Origin: Podarcis raffonei
Taxonomy: Eukaryota > Chordata > Lepidosauria > Squamata > Lacertidae
Assembly (NCBI RefSeq): GCF_027172205.1
Contig: NC_070613.1
Coordinates: 22,594,001-22,658,000 of the forward strand
DNA length: 64,000 bases
Direction of reading: 5' to 3'
The notes under the pieces were generated by a model. The model was not told the origin of the DNA. It made no database searches and saw only the letters and a list, made by a program, of their open reading frames with translations. The translations under genes and the position numbers were made by a program. This document shows positions 52,345 through 63,789 of the stretch, piece after piece (the stretch's first letter is position 1; each line of letters opens with the position of its first letter).

Positions 52345-52904
52345 GTAACACTCCCACACACAATCTTTTCAGTTCCAAACTGCAATTATTCCCGTCCCCT
52401 TCCTTGAAACCAAAGTAGCCCACTCATCTCATCATTGCTGCCCTCCTAACACTAGGGAAAACTTCACATTTAACCAGTAAAATTGGCGTCTTGTTGTTCT
52501 TCAATAAAACTCCATTTCTGGAAAAGTTCTGTTCATGCGTCTCTTGTTTTCTGAGTATCTCCACTGCCTAAACTAAATGATCTGAAGTTACTCATGCTGT
52601 TCTTCTTTGTATTTGGAAGATGTGCTAGTTTCTGGGCAGTTTTTCCTCTGAGGGAGTAGAGCCAGGGTCACAGAGGTAAAATAAGGAATTAGATCCCCTC
52701 CAGTTATTCACGTAACATTTAAGCTACAAGTTATTCATGTTCCAGAAGGGCTTATTCCCTTAACCCTGAGAAGTAGGCTGTAGACATGTTCATAGACATG
52801 CGTGCTGAGCAAGCAAGGTAACAACTGGCTTCCAGTTATTTCTGGGCCTAACTTTGGCTGCTAGTCAAAGTTCTCATTTGACCTTTAAAGTCCTTTAGGG
52901 CTTA

Positions 52905-53265
52905 GGCTAATTGAAGGACTGCCAGTCTCCATATGTGCCTACAAGTATGCTAAGATCTTCAGCAGAGGGCCTGTGGTATGTCCCCCTGCCAGCTGGCTAC
53001 CAGGGAAATGACCTTCGTAGTGGTGGCACCTCGATTGTGGAATGCTGTCCCCAAAGAGTTCCATCTGGCACCTTCCTTGTTGTCCTTTCAGCACCAGGCC
53101 AAGAGCTTTGTATTTATCCAGGCCTTTTCAAGCTAATTTTAGAGATGATTATTTTTAGATAACTTTTAATATCTTGCTGCCTTTTGGTTTTTCTGCGATT
53201 TGTTGTTGCTGCTCTTGCTGCTGCTGCATTTAAAATACAACATTAAAAACAGTTTATAGCAAATT
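52905..53265 (+). mobile_element. L2/CR1-type LINE, C-terminal end of ORF2 and 3' UTR
   Basis: The frame around 53008-53130 reads FVVVAPRLWNAVPKEFHLA, the conserved APRLWN.LP block, then SFVFIQAF. It continues into an AT-rich 3' UTR. Confidence 0.75.
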
Positions 53266-53329
53266 ACTATCACAGGAATGGGGGAGGGGGGTTCTAAAGT
53301 ATTCACCTCAAGTGTCAAAGGTCAGTGGA

Positions 53330-53480
53330 AAGAAGTTCGTCTTCAGCATATGAGAAAAACTGTATACTGAAGTGCCAGACACACTTTGGGGGAGGTGTTC
53401 CACTTAGGGGCTGCCATAGAGAATACCCTCTCCTGATCCATCACCATTGCCTGAGCTTCTGAGGGTGGTAGGACTACCAA
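53330..53480 (-). mobile_element. L2/CR1-type LINE fragment, opposite orientation
   Basis: The minus strand reads ERVFSMAAPKWNTSPKVCLA then LKTNFF, a degenerate version of the same APRLWN block. Confidence 0.6.
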
Positions 53481-54287
53481 GAGGGCCCTTTCTGTTGGTC
53501 TGAACACCCAAGAGGGTCTGTGGCTTTCAGATATTTTAGTTGACTGAGTGGATTTACAAAAACAATGTAAGCACAAACAATACATTTTCTTCTTATGTAA
53601 ACCAGAGTTTCTATGGGTTCTGGAGCTACTTTCCTCCACTCCTGTCTTCCATTAGCAGTTGGAGGCAAGTAAGTTCAAAAGGCAACATTTTATTGGCTTT
53701 TATTGGCTAGTTACTGGGGAGCTGCTGGATCTATGTGCAGCTCCCCTGTGTGGTTAACAACAAAACTGCAAGTGGCAGCTTCACAATTAATGCACCACTA
53801 AGCTCTGGACTGACTCTGCCAACCCAAGTTGGCCACTAGCCATTGGATCTTCCTGGATGGGAAAGAGTGTGAAGGGTTTCTTGCTCCAGTGGAGCCTTGC
53901 TTGAGCAACATGTCTTCCAGCATTCTGGTATCCATGGTTATGTTTTGGTTCTAAGTTTTGGCTTGCCTTCTAGTTTGCCCATTGGTCTTGACTTGCTATT
54001 CAGTCCTCCTGACTACTGAGTGGCTCCACTATGGCTTCTAGTTCTTGGCTTCTGGCTCATCCCAGACTGCTGCCCACAGCCCTGTCCTACCATATTACTA
54101 GGGGTAGCTGCAAGAGCACAGAAGCAGGCAGTGCATTAAAGCCAGAGCCTCCTCTGTCCTTAAGACATCTTCTTAGGAATTGACTGATGGCAATCCCACT
54201 AAGGGTAAACATCAACTCTTCTTCTGCTAACTCCTCATGTTTTTCCCCAAGCTGCCCTTGTCTAGTGACCCATCTCCGTCATATGGA

Positions 54288-54345
54288 GATGTCATACCCT
54301 CCAACATTTCTGTGATGAAAATAGGGACGTCCTATTCCAGAATAA
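54288..54345. mobile_element. CATACCCTCCAACATTT MITE, one end only
   Basis: GTCATACCCTCCAACATTTC and AAAATAGGGACGTCC match the left arm of the element at 54706. Confidence 0.5.
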
Positions 54346-54700
54346 TATATATTTTTAATTATTTATACCCCACCCATCTGACTGGGTTCCCCCAGCCACT
54401 CTGGGTGGCTTCCAACATATATGAAAAGCCAGTGGCGTAGCGTGGGGGGTGCAGGGAGGGCCGGCCGCACCGGGCGCAACATCTGGGGGGGGGCGCACTC
54501 GCACTTGCAGCTCTCTGCCCCTACTGGGTTAGGGGGCGCAAATTACTTGCCTTGCCCCGGGTGCTGACAACCCACGCTACACCACTGTGAAAAACACAAT
54601 AAAACATTAAACATTCAAAAACTTCCCTATACAGGGCTGCCTTCAGATATCTTCTAAAGGTTGTATAGTCACTTATCTCCTTGGCTCGGGGGTCACATAA
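54346..54700 (-). mobile_element. L2-type LINE 3' end, split by MITE copy 3
   Basis: TTATTTATACCCCACCCATC, GACTGGGTTCCCCCAGCCAC and TCTGGGTGGCTTCCAACA on the left of the MITE, then ACAATAAAACATTAAACATT and GGGCTGCCTTCAGATATCTT on the right. Same family as 54952-55150. Confidence 0.75.
54430..54587 (-). mobile_element. hAT-like MITE, CAGTGGCGTAGC family, copy 3 (inverted)
   Basis: 158 bp, opposite orientation to copy 1, with flanks TGAAAAGC / TGAAAAAC (one mismatch). It is inserted inside a reverse-oriented L2-type LINE end. One internal tandem unit fewer than copies 1 and 2. Confidence 0.9.
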
Positions 54701-54705
54701 CTCCA

Positions 54706-54840
54706 TACCCTCCAACATTTCTCCAATCAAAATAGGGACATCATAAGGAAAAGCGGGACATTTCAGAATCAAATCAGAAACTGGGACAGCTTCTGTAAAT
54801 CTTGGGTTGTCCCTGGAAAATAGGGACACTTGGAGGGTCT
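54706..54840. mobile_element. CATACCCTCCAACATTT MITE
   Basis: Inverted ends: CATACCCTCCAACATTTCTC ... AAAATAGGGACA on the left pairs with GAAAATAGGGACACTTGGAG and GGTCTG on the right. Target duplication not clear. Confidence 0.65.
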
Positions 54841-54951
54841 GGGATATGTGATGATGAGAGAGCTGTGGTGGGTTGAGGCCTTGATTCTCTTTAAGCAAAC
54901 TGTTCTCCAGGCAGTGTGGTTTGAGCCACTGCTGGGACAATCAATACTACT

Positions 54952-54956
54952 ACTGC

Positions 54957-54991
<35 letters not shown>

Positions 54992-55150
54992 CACCCATCT
55001 GACTGGGTTGCCCCAGCCACTCTGGGCAGCTTCCAACAAACTTAAACATCAAACACAGTAAAACATCAGACATAAAAAACATGCCTTTACTGAGTTGCCT
55101 TCAGGTGTCTTCTAAAAGTCAATTCTTTTAGCGCTGTTCAGTCAGTTCTC
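54952..55150 (-). mobile_element. L2-type LINE 3' end with ATT tail
   Basis: ATT run (54957-54989, AAT tail of the reversed element) then CCACCCATCTGACTGGGTTG, CCCCAGCCACTCTGGGCAGC and CTTCAGGTGTCTTCTAAAAG. Confidence 0.75.
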
Positions 55151-55207
55151 AGTGTCTGGGCTGGATGATGGAGGTGGAGATGCTCCTTCAGGTATACAGG
55201 GCCCATG

Positions 55208-55360
55208 GGCACAGCCAGGGGGGGGACGCTGCCCCCTCTAAATCAAATAAATAAATAAAAATACTTAACCAACTGACCAATTGTGTCACAGATAACTCAG
55301 TTCTCTCCCCCCCCCCACAACATAAAGCCTGTCCCCCTAAAATAAATCCTGGCCAAAGTC
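55208..55360. mobile_element. hAT-like MITE, GGCGTAGC-ended family, copy C (degenerate)
   Basis: CATGGGCACAGCCAGGGGGG at the left, CCCCCTCTAAATCAAATAAA inside and AAATAAATCCTGGCCAAAG at the right; related to copies A and B but the right end has decayed. Confidence 0.6.
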
Positions 55361-55431
55361 GTCTCGGGTTGCTAAAGTACGATACCCTTCTCTCCCCAGA
55401 GGAGGAATAGTTTCCAGGTCGTAGGGCATTC

Positions 55432-55695
55432 TGTTATGTACTGAAATTCTCACCCTGGGCCAGCAGGGGGATACTGTAGATAGTTTTCACTCAGGTCCAC
55501 ATATGCAAATAAGGGATTGAAAGTGACGTTCAATGATTGGATAGTTACAGAAAATGGTTACTGTTTCGTTCTAGTGGAGCTCTATATAAGCAGGCTTGCT
55601 GAACCCTTCAGTTCAGTTCAGTTCTGGCCTGTGAATAAACAAGAGCTGTTTGAAGAATCGCTGTGTCATCTGATATGTTCACCCACAACTTAACA
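55432..55695 (+). mobile_element. Solo LTR of an endogenous LTR element (fossil)
   Basis: A 264-bp unit starting TG and ending CA (TGTTATG ... TTAACA), flanked by a perfect 5-bp duplication CATTC (55427-55431 and 55696-55700). It contains a TATA-like CTATATAAGC and a GAATAAAC poly(A) signal in the expected order. No internal region is present, so only the recombined solo LTR remains. A 5-bp duplication fits Gypsy- or ERV-type integration; the family is not named. The intact duplication suggests modest age. Confidence 0.85.
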
Positions 55696-55829
55696 CATTC
55701 CAGTCTCCATTCTCTGTTCTTGGGACAGAGGCCTGTACCCCTGAGCTTCATTTGCAAAGGGAAGGATCCTATGCCTTCACACTTTGCTTCCAAACCAGCA
55801 GTCCTTAGTCCCTGGCTAGGAATCTAAAC

Positions 55830-55942
55830 TAAGGTTACCAGATTTTTTTCAGTGAATCCGGGGACACTTTTCAACTTCCTACTAAATAGATGGATTTTGT
55901 CAGGGGACTGATTTGTAAACCCAGGGCCATCAGATAACCTTA
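55830..55942. mobile_element. Short non-autonomous DNA transposon with 8-bp duplication
   Basis: Ends TAAGGTTACC / GATAACCTTA and a perfect flanking ATCTAAAC (55822-55829 and 55943-55950). Interior CAGTGAATCCGGGGACAC. Confidence 0.85.
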
Positions 55943-56004
55943 ATCTAAACATCCACTTCCCTGCCACCTCAAAGGTCGGCCTCTCTTTCTCTTCCCACTT
56001 CATT

Positions 56005-56170
56005 GATATCTTTATTGCATTCATATCCCACTTTTCCTCTAAGGAGCTCAAAGTGGTGTGCAGGGTTCTCTTCCTCCCCGTTTTACCTTCACAACAACCC
56101 TGTGAGGCAGGCTAGGCTGAGAGACTGTGACTGGCCCAAGGTCACAGCTGAGCAGGGGGAAGCCATGTGC
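56005..56170 (-). mobile_element. SINE/LINE-like end with MIR-like core
   Basis: CATATCCCACTTTTCCTCTA, AGGAGCTCAAAGTGGTGTGC, CAACAACCCTGTGAGGCAGG and ACTGGCCCAAGGTCACAG on the plus strand, reversed core and tail of the same SINE group. Confidence 0.65.
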
Positions 56171-56337
56171 TTTAAATGTAAGGTGTGTCACCTCAAATGC
56201 AAAGTCTGGGTGGCCTGCAGTCCCTTCCCTTTTCCCTCCTCACTGACCTAAAATCTCCATCTTTTTTGGGATTTGGCACAACAACACCTCCCACACAGCC
56301 AGGTGAGTACCAAGTTAATTATTGCCTATTATTATTA

Positions 56338-56586
56338 TTATTAGAAGAAGAGTTTGGATTTGATATCCCGCCTTTCACTCCCTTTAAGGAGTCTCAAAGC
56401 GGCTCACATTCTCCTTTCCCTTCCTCCCCCACAACAAACACTCTGTGAGGTGAGTGGGGCTGAGAGACTTCAAAGAAGTGTGACTGGCCCAAGGTCACCC
56501 AGCAGCTGCATGTGGAGGAGCGGAGACGCGAACCCGGATCCCCAGGTTACGAGTCTACCGCTCTTAACCACTACACCACACTGGCT
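56338..56586 (-). mobile_element. tRNA-derived SINE with MIR-like core, full length
   Basis: On the minus strand: GGTGTAGTGGTTAAGAGCGG head with A and B boxes (GATCCGGGTTCGCGTCTC), CTTGGGCCAGTCACAC core, and tail AAGGCGGGATATCAAATCC followed by CTTCTTC and AAT repeats. Confidence 0.85.
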
Positions 56587-57540
56587 CTACACTGGTTATT
56601 ACATACAACAATTCTGTTATTGAGTAGGTTTTAATAGCATGCTTTGTTTTTGCTATGTTTTTCTGGGTTTTAGTTTATTACTTTTTCCCCTCGGTCATTT
56701 GAAAGTTGGAAATGATTATTCTAAAGACTTATGATTTGTGGGGGTTGTGGTTCCAAACAAATTATTTAGATCATGCATAGATCTTTTACAGATAAAGAGC
56801 AGCCTACCCATTGATCTCAATATATACAACATAATTCCCAGCTTGAGTTCTGGCCTAGTTTAGGGACAGACAATGTTGTTGGAAGAGAGAACCAATGTTT
56901 TTAGGGGGATAGGCAACCTAGCTTCTATTATTTCTATGTGGAAGCCTGAACTGTGAGTATTATTGACAAATCACTGTTTAAAATAATTTTCATTCCTGAA
57001 ACAGATCCTTCATCTGAGGAACCTGTGAAGTAATTTGTATTAGTGCTGGGCTGTGCCATGCTTTTGAAATCCCAAAGCAACTGAGGTGCTTTTAATGTTA
57101 TTAGTACTTTTACTCTGGATAAAACCTGTTTTCCACCCTCTTCTTCTCCTCACACGGGATATGTTTTCATCTGCTATTGTGATCTGCTGTAGCAGGTGAA
57201 AAAAGACCTTTAGTTGTACGTGTACATCCTGATATTAACGGTTTTGAAAACGTGGGCTTGGATCCAATGTGCCATTCATAATAACTTCAGTCTCTTGTGC
57301 TTTTGTGCTCAACCTCTCAGATTCTCCTAGGTTTAGAGCACATACTTACAAAAAAAAAGTCAGAATGGCCACTTAATAATGTCTTCAGCGCTTTTGCAGA
57401 GTAGATTCAGGTAATGATAATTGCGCTGCACATTGTGAGCATAATTGTAGGAGCCAGAACTCCCCTGCAGACCCAACTCCTCTTTTCTTTTGAAACACCA
57501 ATCAGCACCACTGGGTTCCATGCATGCCTCTTATTTAACT

Positions 57541-57957
57541 GAAATAAAGCTACCAATATCATAATGCTGTTACACAAATCTATGGTGTGACTGCGTTTGG
57601 AATACTGTGTGAAGTTCTGGTCGCCTCACCTCAAAAAAGGATACTGTGGAACTGCAAAAGCTTCAGAAAAAGGGTAACCAACATAATCGAGGGGATGAGG
57701 AAAGGTTGCAGGGTTTGAGACTTTTTATTTTAGAGAAAAAGTGAGTAAGAGATGACATGATAGATTTTATAAAATTATGCATGGCATGAAGAAGGTGGGC
57801 AGAGAAAATCCCCCCTTTTTCTCATAATAGTAGAACTTGTGGAAGCTAAAGGAAGATTCAGGACATATAAAGGAAATAATTTCTCCATGCAGCACATTAT
57901 TGAACTATGGAACTTATGGAGGACAAGGCTATCAACAGCTACTAGCCATTATGGCTA
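57541..57957 (+). mobile_element. CR1 LINE ORF2 3' portion
   Basis: GGAATACTGTGTGAAGTTCT, GGTCGCCTCACCTCAAAAAA, ACATGATAGATTTTATAAAA, ATTATGCATGGCATGAAGAA and the ending GGCTATCAACAGCTACTAGC follow the CR1 reverse-transcriptase end. It contains internal deletions and frame changes, so it is a dead copy. Confidence 0.85.
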
Positions 57958-58066
57958 CCGTATTTACTCAAATGTAATGTGTACCTCTTTTTTGCCAAAT
58001 TACATCATGGAAATTAGGGTGCACATTAGATTCGATGGCGCATTACATTCGAGTAAATATGGAATA
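57957..58066. mobile_element. MITE with CGTATTTACTC inverted ends
   Basis: CCGTATTTACTCAAATGTAA at the left and TTACATTCGAGTAAATATGG at the right are inverted; it abuts the CR1 end. Confidence 0.65.
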
Positions 58067-58069
58067 TTC

Positions 58070-58967
58070 TATATTCGCTGACAGAAGTGATATGCCTCTG
58101 AATACTAGCTGCTGGGAATTGCGCATGGGCAGAGTGCTGTTGGAAGAGCATGGTAGGAAATTGAGATTTGTTACCATGCTTGCTTTCCTCTTCCATCCTC
58201 ATTCTTTCCCCCCCTTGACATCATGTTTGTTAGATTGTGAGTCAAAGGGCAGGGATTGCCATATCTTTTCACATCTGTCCCGCACTTAGGAAATTGCAGG
58301 CACTTTATAAATGTTTCTTCTTCATCATCATTCTGTAATTTTTGCTACATAACAGGGGAAAGATGGAAAGGGCGGATCTTTTATTGCTAAAAACATCAGT
58401 AAGAATAAATAATTTTAAAAGGAGCAATGTAAGATCAAAACGTAGAGTATCTGATCTCCAAAGCAGCATGTTTTTAATATTACGCCTAGATATCTTTGAA
58501 GCATTACAAAAAACATTTTTCAAAAACCTTGCTTGACCAGAGATTATAGACATTAGTTTAAAAAGTGAACATTGATGTGGAAGTGTGGTGAACTGAACTT
58601 AAGTTTGGAAAAATGAGAAACTGAGGGAAACTAAAATTGACAGATTCATCCATCCGTAATTATCTATAATTGAAATAAGTCTACACTGTTGACCTCCACT
58701 GGAAGAAATCAGACAGAGCAACCATTTGTCATTAATTTAACACAAATCTCTCTCTTCCTCTCCACTTATTTCCATTCTGCAGTGTAAAAAAAATATGGTA
58801 ACAATGTTCTGCACACACACCCAAAAACCTTCTGAATGAGAGTATTGATACTAGTTTTATTCTAAACTCACGTTTAGAATCATGAGGGCCAGTCAGGGGT
58901 GTGTGTGTGTGTGTAGGAGGGCCTTTGGTTGCCGTGAGTTGATTTTAAATGTCATTGGTTTAACCTC
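58070..58967. other. Intergenic DNA
   Basis: No recognised gene or element apart from a short GT repeat (58899-58914). Confidence 0.4.
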
Positions 58968-58975
58968 CTCAGAAG

Positions 58976-59144
58976 CAGTGGCGTAGCATGGGTTGTCAGC
59001 ACCCGGGGCAAGGCAAGTAATTTGCGCCCCCTAGCCTGTGGATTTGCGCCCCCTAGCCCGTGGATTTGCGCCCCCTAACCCTAACCCCCAGATGTTGCGC
59101 CCGGTGCGGTCGGCCCCCCCTGTACCCCCCATGCTACGCCACTG
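58976..59144 (+). mobile_element. hAT-like MITE, CAGTGGCGTAGC family, copy 2
   Basis: 169 bp, perfect 8-bp duplication CTCAGAAG, and only a handful of differences from copy 1, so both are young. Confidence 0.95.
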
Positions 59145-59352
59145 CTCAGAAGGAATAAAATGTGAGGAGCCGGAATCTGAGTAGAGGGTTGTTTTCCAGT
59201 TTACTTGAGAGCTTTTGATATTTGCTTCACATACCAAACACACACCACATACACAAATATCCATTAGCTCCATCCCAAAGCAACAGGTTCAGCCAGGCTA
59301 TTTCCCTGAAAAAGCTAGATACCATCCTCTGCCATGGTGCAGATGAGGAAGG

Positions 59353-59478
59353 ACCATGGCTCAGTGACAGAGCATCTTTTTTGCATGTAGAAGGTCTCAC
59401 ATTCAATCCTTGGCATCTCCAGACGCGGCTGGGAGAGACCCCTGTCTGAAATCCTAGAGACCCACTTCCAGTCAAAGT
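59353..59478 (+). mobile_element. tRNA-Ala-like SINE
   Basis: CATGGCTCAGTGACAGAGCA, TTTTTTGCATGTAGAAGGTC and ACATTCAATCCTTGGCATCT resemble a tRNA-Ala(TGC) head; the body GGGAGAGACCCCTGTCTGAA follows. Not a functional tRNA because the cloverleaf is disrupted. Confidence 0.75.
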
Positions 59479-59546
59479 AGGGGTGGGGGCTATTGGTTTG
59501 TTTTGGTTTTGCTCTTGTTTTAATTATGTGGCTTTACTCTGTACAG

Positions 59547-59772
59547 TCTCCTGCCAACCTAGCAGTTTGAAAGCACATCAAAGTGCAAGTAGATAAATAG
59601 GTACCACTCCGGCGGGAAGGTAAACGGCGTTTCCGTGCGCTGCTCTGGTTCGCCAGAAGCGGCTTAGTCATGCTGTACACCAGCTCCCTTGGCCAATAAA
59701 GCGAGAGGAGTGCCGCAACCCCAGAGTTATCTGCGACTGGACCTAATGGTCAGGGGTCCCTTTACCTTTACT
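59547..59772 (+). mobile_element. Sauria-type SINE with BovB-like tail, 5' truncated
   Basis: CTCCTGCCAACCTAGCAG, CAAGTAGATAAATAGGTACC, GGCGGGAAGGTAAACGGCGT, GACTGGACCTAATGGTCAGG and the terminus GGGTCCCTTTACCTTTAC. The region near CAGAGTTATCTGCGACTGG corresponds to the BovB-like GAGTCGGACACGACT tail. The tRNA head is missing. Confidence 0.85.
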
Positions 59773-59777
59773 TTGTA

Positions 59778-59984
59778 CAGTGGTACCTCGGTTTAAACTC
59801 TGCAAAACCGGAAATAGTGTTTTGGTTTGAGAACTTTACCTCGGTCTAAGAATGGAAGCTGAACAGTGGAAGGGCACCAGCGGTGAGAGGCCTCATTAGG
59901 GAAAGTGCACCTTGGTTTAAGAACGGTTTTGGTGTAAGAATGGACTTCCTGAATGGATTAAGTTCATAAACCGAGGTACCGCTG
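59778..59984. mobile_element. Mariner/Tigger-like non-autonomous element
   Basis: Inverted ends CAGTGGTACCTCGGTTTA / TAAACCGAGGTACCGCTG flanked by TA dinucleotides; 207 bp. Internal GGTTTAAGAAC motifs repeat the end sequence. No transposase. Confidence 0.9.
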
Positions 59985-60089
59985 TATTTTCATGCTGAGA
60001 ACCTCCCTGAGAGCTTTGGATGAATGGCATTAGGCAAATTTAATAAATATTAATAAATAAATGAATAGACAACACTGAGCTAGATGAGC

Positions 60090-60262
60090 AGAGGCATTCC
60101 TAAGCTCCCTTGCATCCTTGGCAAGGTGCTGTATCGGTGCCCCCCCAAGTCCTATGACTCCGAGCCACTCCGAGGTAAAGTGGGGAGGCGTGATTTTTGT
60201 GCCCCCTCCTGGCCTGTGTCTTTGGCATGGGCCAACCTGGCCAAGCCCTAGGTACGCCCCGT
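60090..60262. mobile_element. hAT-like non-autonomous element
   Basis: Left CAGAGGCATTCCTAAGCTCC and right CCCTAGGTACGCCCCG look like decayed inverted ends; flanks TAGATGAG / TAGATAAG (one mismatch). Confidence 0.6.
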
Positions 60263-61151
60263 TAGATAAGCCAAGGGTATATTGTGACTTCCTTTGTTCC
60301 TGCATCAGGCTCCCTCTCCTAATCTCTCAGACCTCATCCTTTAGCAACAAGGTTTCACCCCAGATTCTTGGAGTCTGAGACTCAAAAGGTCTGGCAATCC
60401 GCATTCTAAAGCCAAAAACCTTTGAATAGCAAGGTTATCACAATAATTTATTTCCCTCAAGCTGTAGTTTAGCCCTCACAGAATTACAGTTCCCAGCAGC
60501 CCCTAGCAAACCTCTGTGCCCAGAATTATTTGTGGGTAAGAATGTGGGAAGTGGGGACAATGTATGTTTGAGGAGACTGAATGAAATCTTGGTGGGATTG
60601 TGGCACATGAGTGTGGTTTGGGGGAAAGTCAATGGCACTCTTGTTACCTGATTCATTGGCAATGAGATCGGCTCTTCTTAATTTTAAAGGAGACGTACTC
60701 TGGCAGAGAAACCCATACATTTTGGTCCATTTGTGCTTTTTTATTAGTAAAGTAAAAAGTCTGTGAAATTCAGACCTTTTATTAGGCCCTTCAGTTTATG
60801 CAGTTTGGGGAGGTAATTATTTTAAGAATAATTGCTCAAGATGTTACCTGAGGCAAGTCATATAAACAGAACTACACGCTCAGTGCCATATTGTCCCAGT
60901 ACCACTGGCAGGAGGAAGCTTTAAAATCTCTTGCTTACTTGGAATTCCTGTGGCTTAGCATTCATTATCGGTGCCAGAGGGGAATGAATGGCAAAGGGAG
61001 CACAGAAACAAATGTTGTTCAATTGGGGTAAGTATTAAATTTAACAATCTAAAAGTAAGCACAATTAACCTGAAATTTTGATTATATCAAAGTTATCTCT
61101 CTCTAAGATTCTGGAGACTGACTGCCGGTTAGAGATGACAATACTTGGCTT

Positions 61152-61501
61152 CAGTGCTTTTTTTCTGGGGGACGCAGGGGTACGCATACCCCTAAACATT
61201 TTGTGAATCTAACGGGAGAAGAAACTACAAAATTTAAAATGTTTAGTTTCTTCTCTAGCATAGTGAATTATCAGTTCCTTTGCTACTCCCGATGGCGGCC
61301 TCATTTCCTGCCATGGTGTTTCTGCGTCTCAGATGGAAGCGAGTGTTTAATGTGTGAAGTAGGAGTTGGAATCTAGCACGGTGATTGGTCAGTTTCGTTG
61401 TTACCACCTCCAATGGCGGCTTCATTTCCTTTCCCAGTGATTTTCTTGAGTCAAAATGAGAGTACCCCTAAACATTTTTTAAAGGGGAAAAAAAACCCCT
61501 G
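61152..61501. mobile_element. hAT-like non-autonomous element, about 350 bp
   Basis: Left CAGTGCTTTTTTTCTGGGG and right GGGGAAAAAAAACCCCTG, with flanks CTTGGCTT / CCTGGCTT (one mismatch). The interior holds an imperfect duplication (GATGGCGGCCTCATTTCC and CAATGGCGGCTTCATTTCC) and TACCCCTAAACATTTT near both ends. Confidence 0.75.
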
Positions 61502-61509
61502 CCTGGCTT

Positions 61510-63785
61510 GATGGACAAATTGTCTGACCTGCTATAAGAAGCTTTTTATGTTATTGTGTATGGCTTTATATTTTTAAAAGATAAAGTACTTTTTAACCGC
61601 TGCAGTTTGGCACAAGTTATATGCAAATTAACAAAATGTCTTTTTAAAAAGAGTCATGTCGCATTAAACATTTACAAATTTTGTTAGTACATTGTAATGG
61701 AAATGTGGAAGACCTTTGTCTTTTGAGGAGTTACTGGTGAAAGTTAATGGTTCCTCTTATGCCCATACCTTCTTTTGGGGGGGGGTGTCTGGGACCCTTT
61801 AATTGGCAAGCCTGATTTCTTATTTTGTGTTCAGACACCTACTGATAAAGTGGCTAGTTTCTTATCTATTGCTTAGTCACAGAGAGCTCTTTGCAGAATT
61901 CAAGGTCAGCCACCTGTTAAAGGAGCTTGGTGTCATCATGTAATCTCTAAGAATGTTTGTTTGAAACATATAAAAGGGTTTGGAGACTCACCTCCAGGTA
62001 GGCTGCATTTTTCTTTGCTCTTTGCTTTGTTTTCTCATCCTGCCTGTTTATCACACGTTTATCAAGGAATAGCCTTGGTATGCTCTTTGCCTTGTCTGGA
62101 TCCAAAAAGAACGCCTGATCTTGGCAGAACAAACATAAGCTTTTGTGAACCATAGTCCACTTCAACAGATGCATGGGTTCTCAGCTGTAATGCACACTGA
62201 TGTAAAGGAAAGGAAAATGTAAAGGTTGGCGTTACATGGCAATGGAATACACAAAGTACATTCTGTGATCAGGGCAGTTGCCATTACTGGGCAGAGTGAG
62301 AGGGATGCCTTAGGCAGTGGATACTGGTATGTGTGTGGTGGCAGCAGCCCCCCTGTCATTGCCTCATTGCCTAAGCTATCCTGCCCTACACCACCTGAAC
62401 TTGCTTCCCTCAGGTGTCATGGAGGACACTGATTACCATCAGCACACATCTGCCTGGCAAGGGAAATGGTTCTACAGGCTGCACAAACAAGGGCCCAGTT
62501 TCCCCACTCTGGATTTAAAGTTTCTGTGCAGTAAAACTGGAGTCAAAGGAAGGATGGCAGGACTTCCGGCCTCAAGCCACAAATCAACACTACTACATCA
62601 GGAAAGTTGTTGTTATAAGCCATATAGTGAAACCACTTAAAGCAGTTGGACACTCCAACTTCCATCTGCCCCAACCAGTTTTTACATGGCTCACTGAAGG
62701 GTTCTATTAACTGTTGGAAATCTGCTTTAAATTGCTAAACACATTGGCTTGTGAAAAGCTGCCCAGCTGCACGAACCACCATATGCAGGCTTAGGCTTTC
62801 TACACAGTACAGAGAACCGTCACAGATTCAGATCAGAAGCATAGGCCTGCAAGTGGCTTTACTAACTCAGTAAAGGAAAGGATTGCAAGCCTGTGCTGCT
62901 GAAGATACTTAAGGTGGGTCCTGTTCTATTTCAGTGTACACCACCCAGCTACGCACACAAACCTCTTTCTATATATCAAGGACTGTAGCTCAGCCATGCC
63001 AAGACAGCCTTAAACCATGAGATGCATTTGGCTGGTAGCTAAGCATGAGCTCTGCTAGATCAGATCTATACAAAAGATTGGTTTTGTGCAGCACATTTAC
63101 TATTAAAGTTAGAATAATGTTCATAGCACATCCAGGCAATCTATGGGAACAGGAAGCAGCATATTCCACGCCCCCCCCCCCAAGTTGTACAATTTAAAGA
63201 AATGTAGGGTCTTTTTTAAATGACTGCTGGATGCGTTAAAAATGCATCTCTCTACCAGGCAGGAAAGTCTCATTAAAGTGGTGCAAGCCTCAAAACATTA
63301 ATTTTGCAGGGCTTCTGCAACCTTGCATTGCTGTTTATGAGTCTAAGAAACAGATGTATTTATTGTTTAACTGGGCCAATGTTTGTGTGTATTTTGCAGA
63401 TAAGAAATACTATACTTACTATGCTGTGTATTGCTTCTATAATAAGAGGGGTTTAGCATATGTTCATATCTGTGTATGTTTTAATGGAGTTTTTTTAAAA
63501 AGCATTGGTTTTATTTTTAAAGAACCTGCATTTGGGAAATGGTTAGGGAGCATCTGATGCTGAAGAAAATATATTGGTTTCCTTCATCTCCCTTCCATCA
63601 CTTGGCAATAACTTCAGTTGATTGCATTGTTTGGGGTATTGCAGCTGTAGGATTAGATCCCAAGCACACTTACATGGAAATAAGTTGTTACTGGGGAGTG
63701 CAGCTTCACTGTCATTTTAAGCATGCTCCAGCACCTTGACTCTAAATCTCCATTTTCTCCTGTATATGTGTAATCAGAGATATAT
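61510..63785. other. Intergenic DNA
   Basis: No gene recognised. A degenerate GGGCAGTTGCCATTACTGGG-type hAT-like fragment lies at about 62272-62390. Confidence 0.4.
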
Positions 63786-63789
63786 GGGG

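Noticed and set aside
59353-59478. tRNA gene
   Set aside because: The tRNA-Ala-like head is part of a SINE with body sequence, and the cloverleaf pairing is broken.
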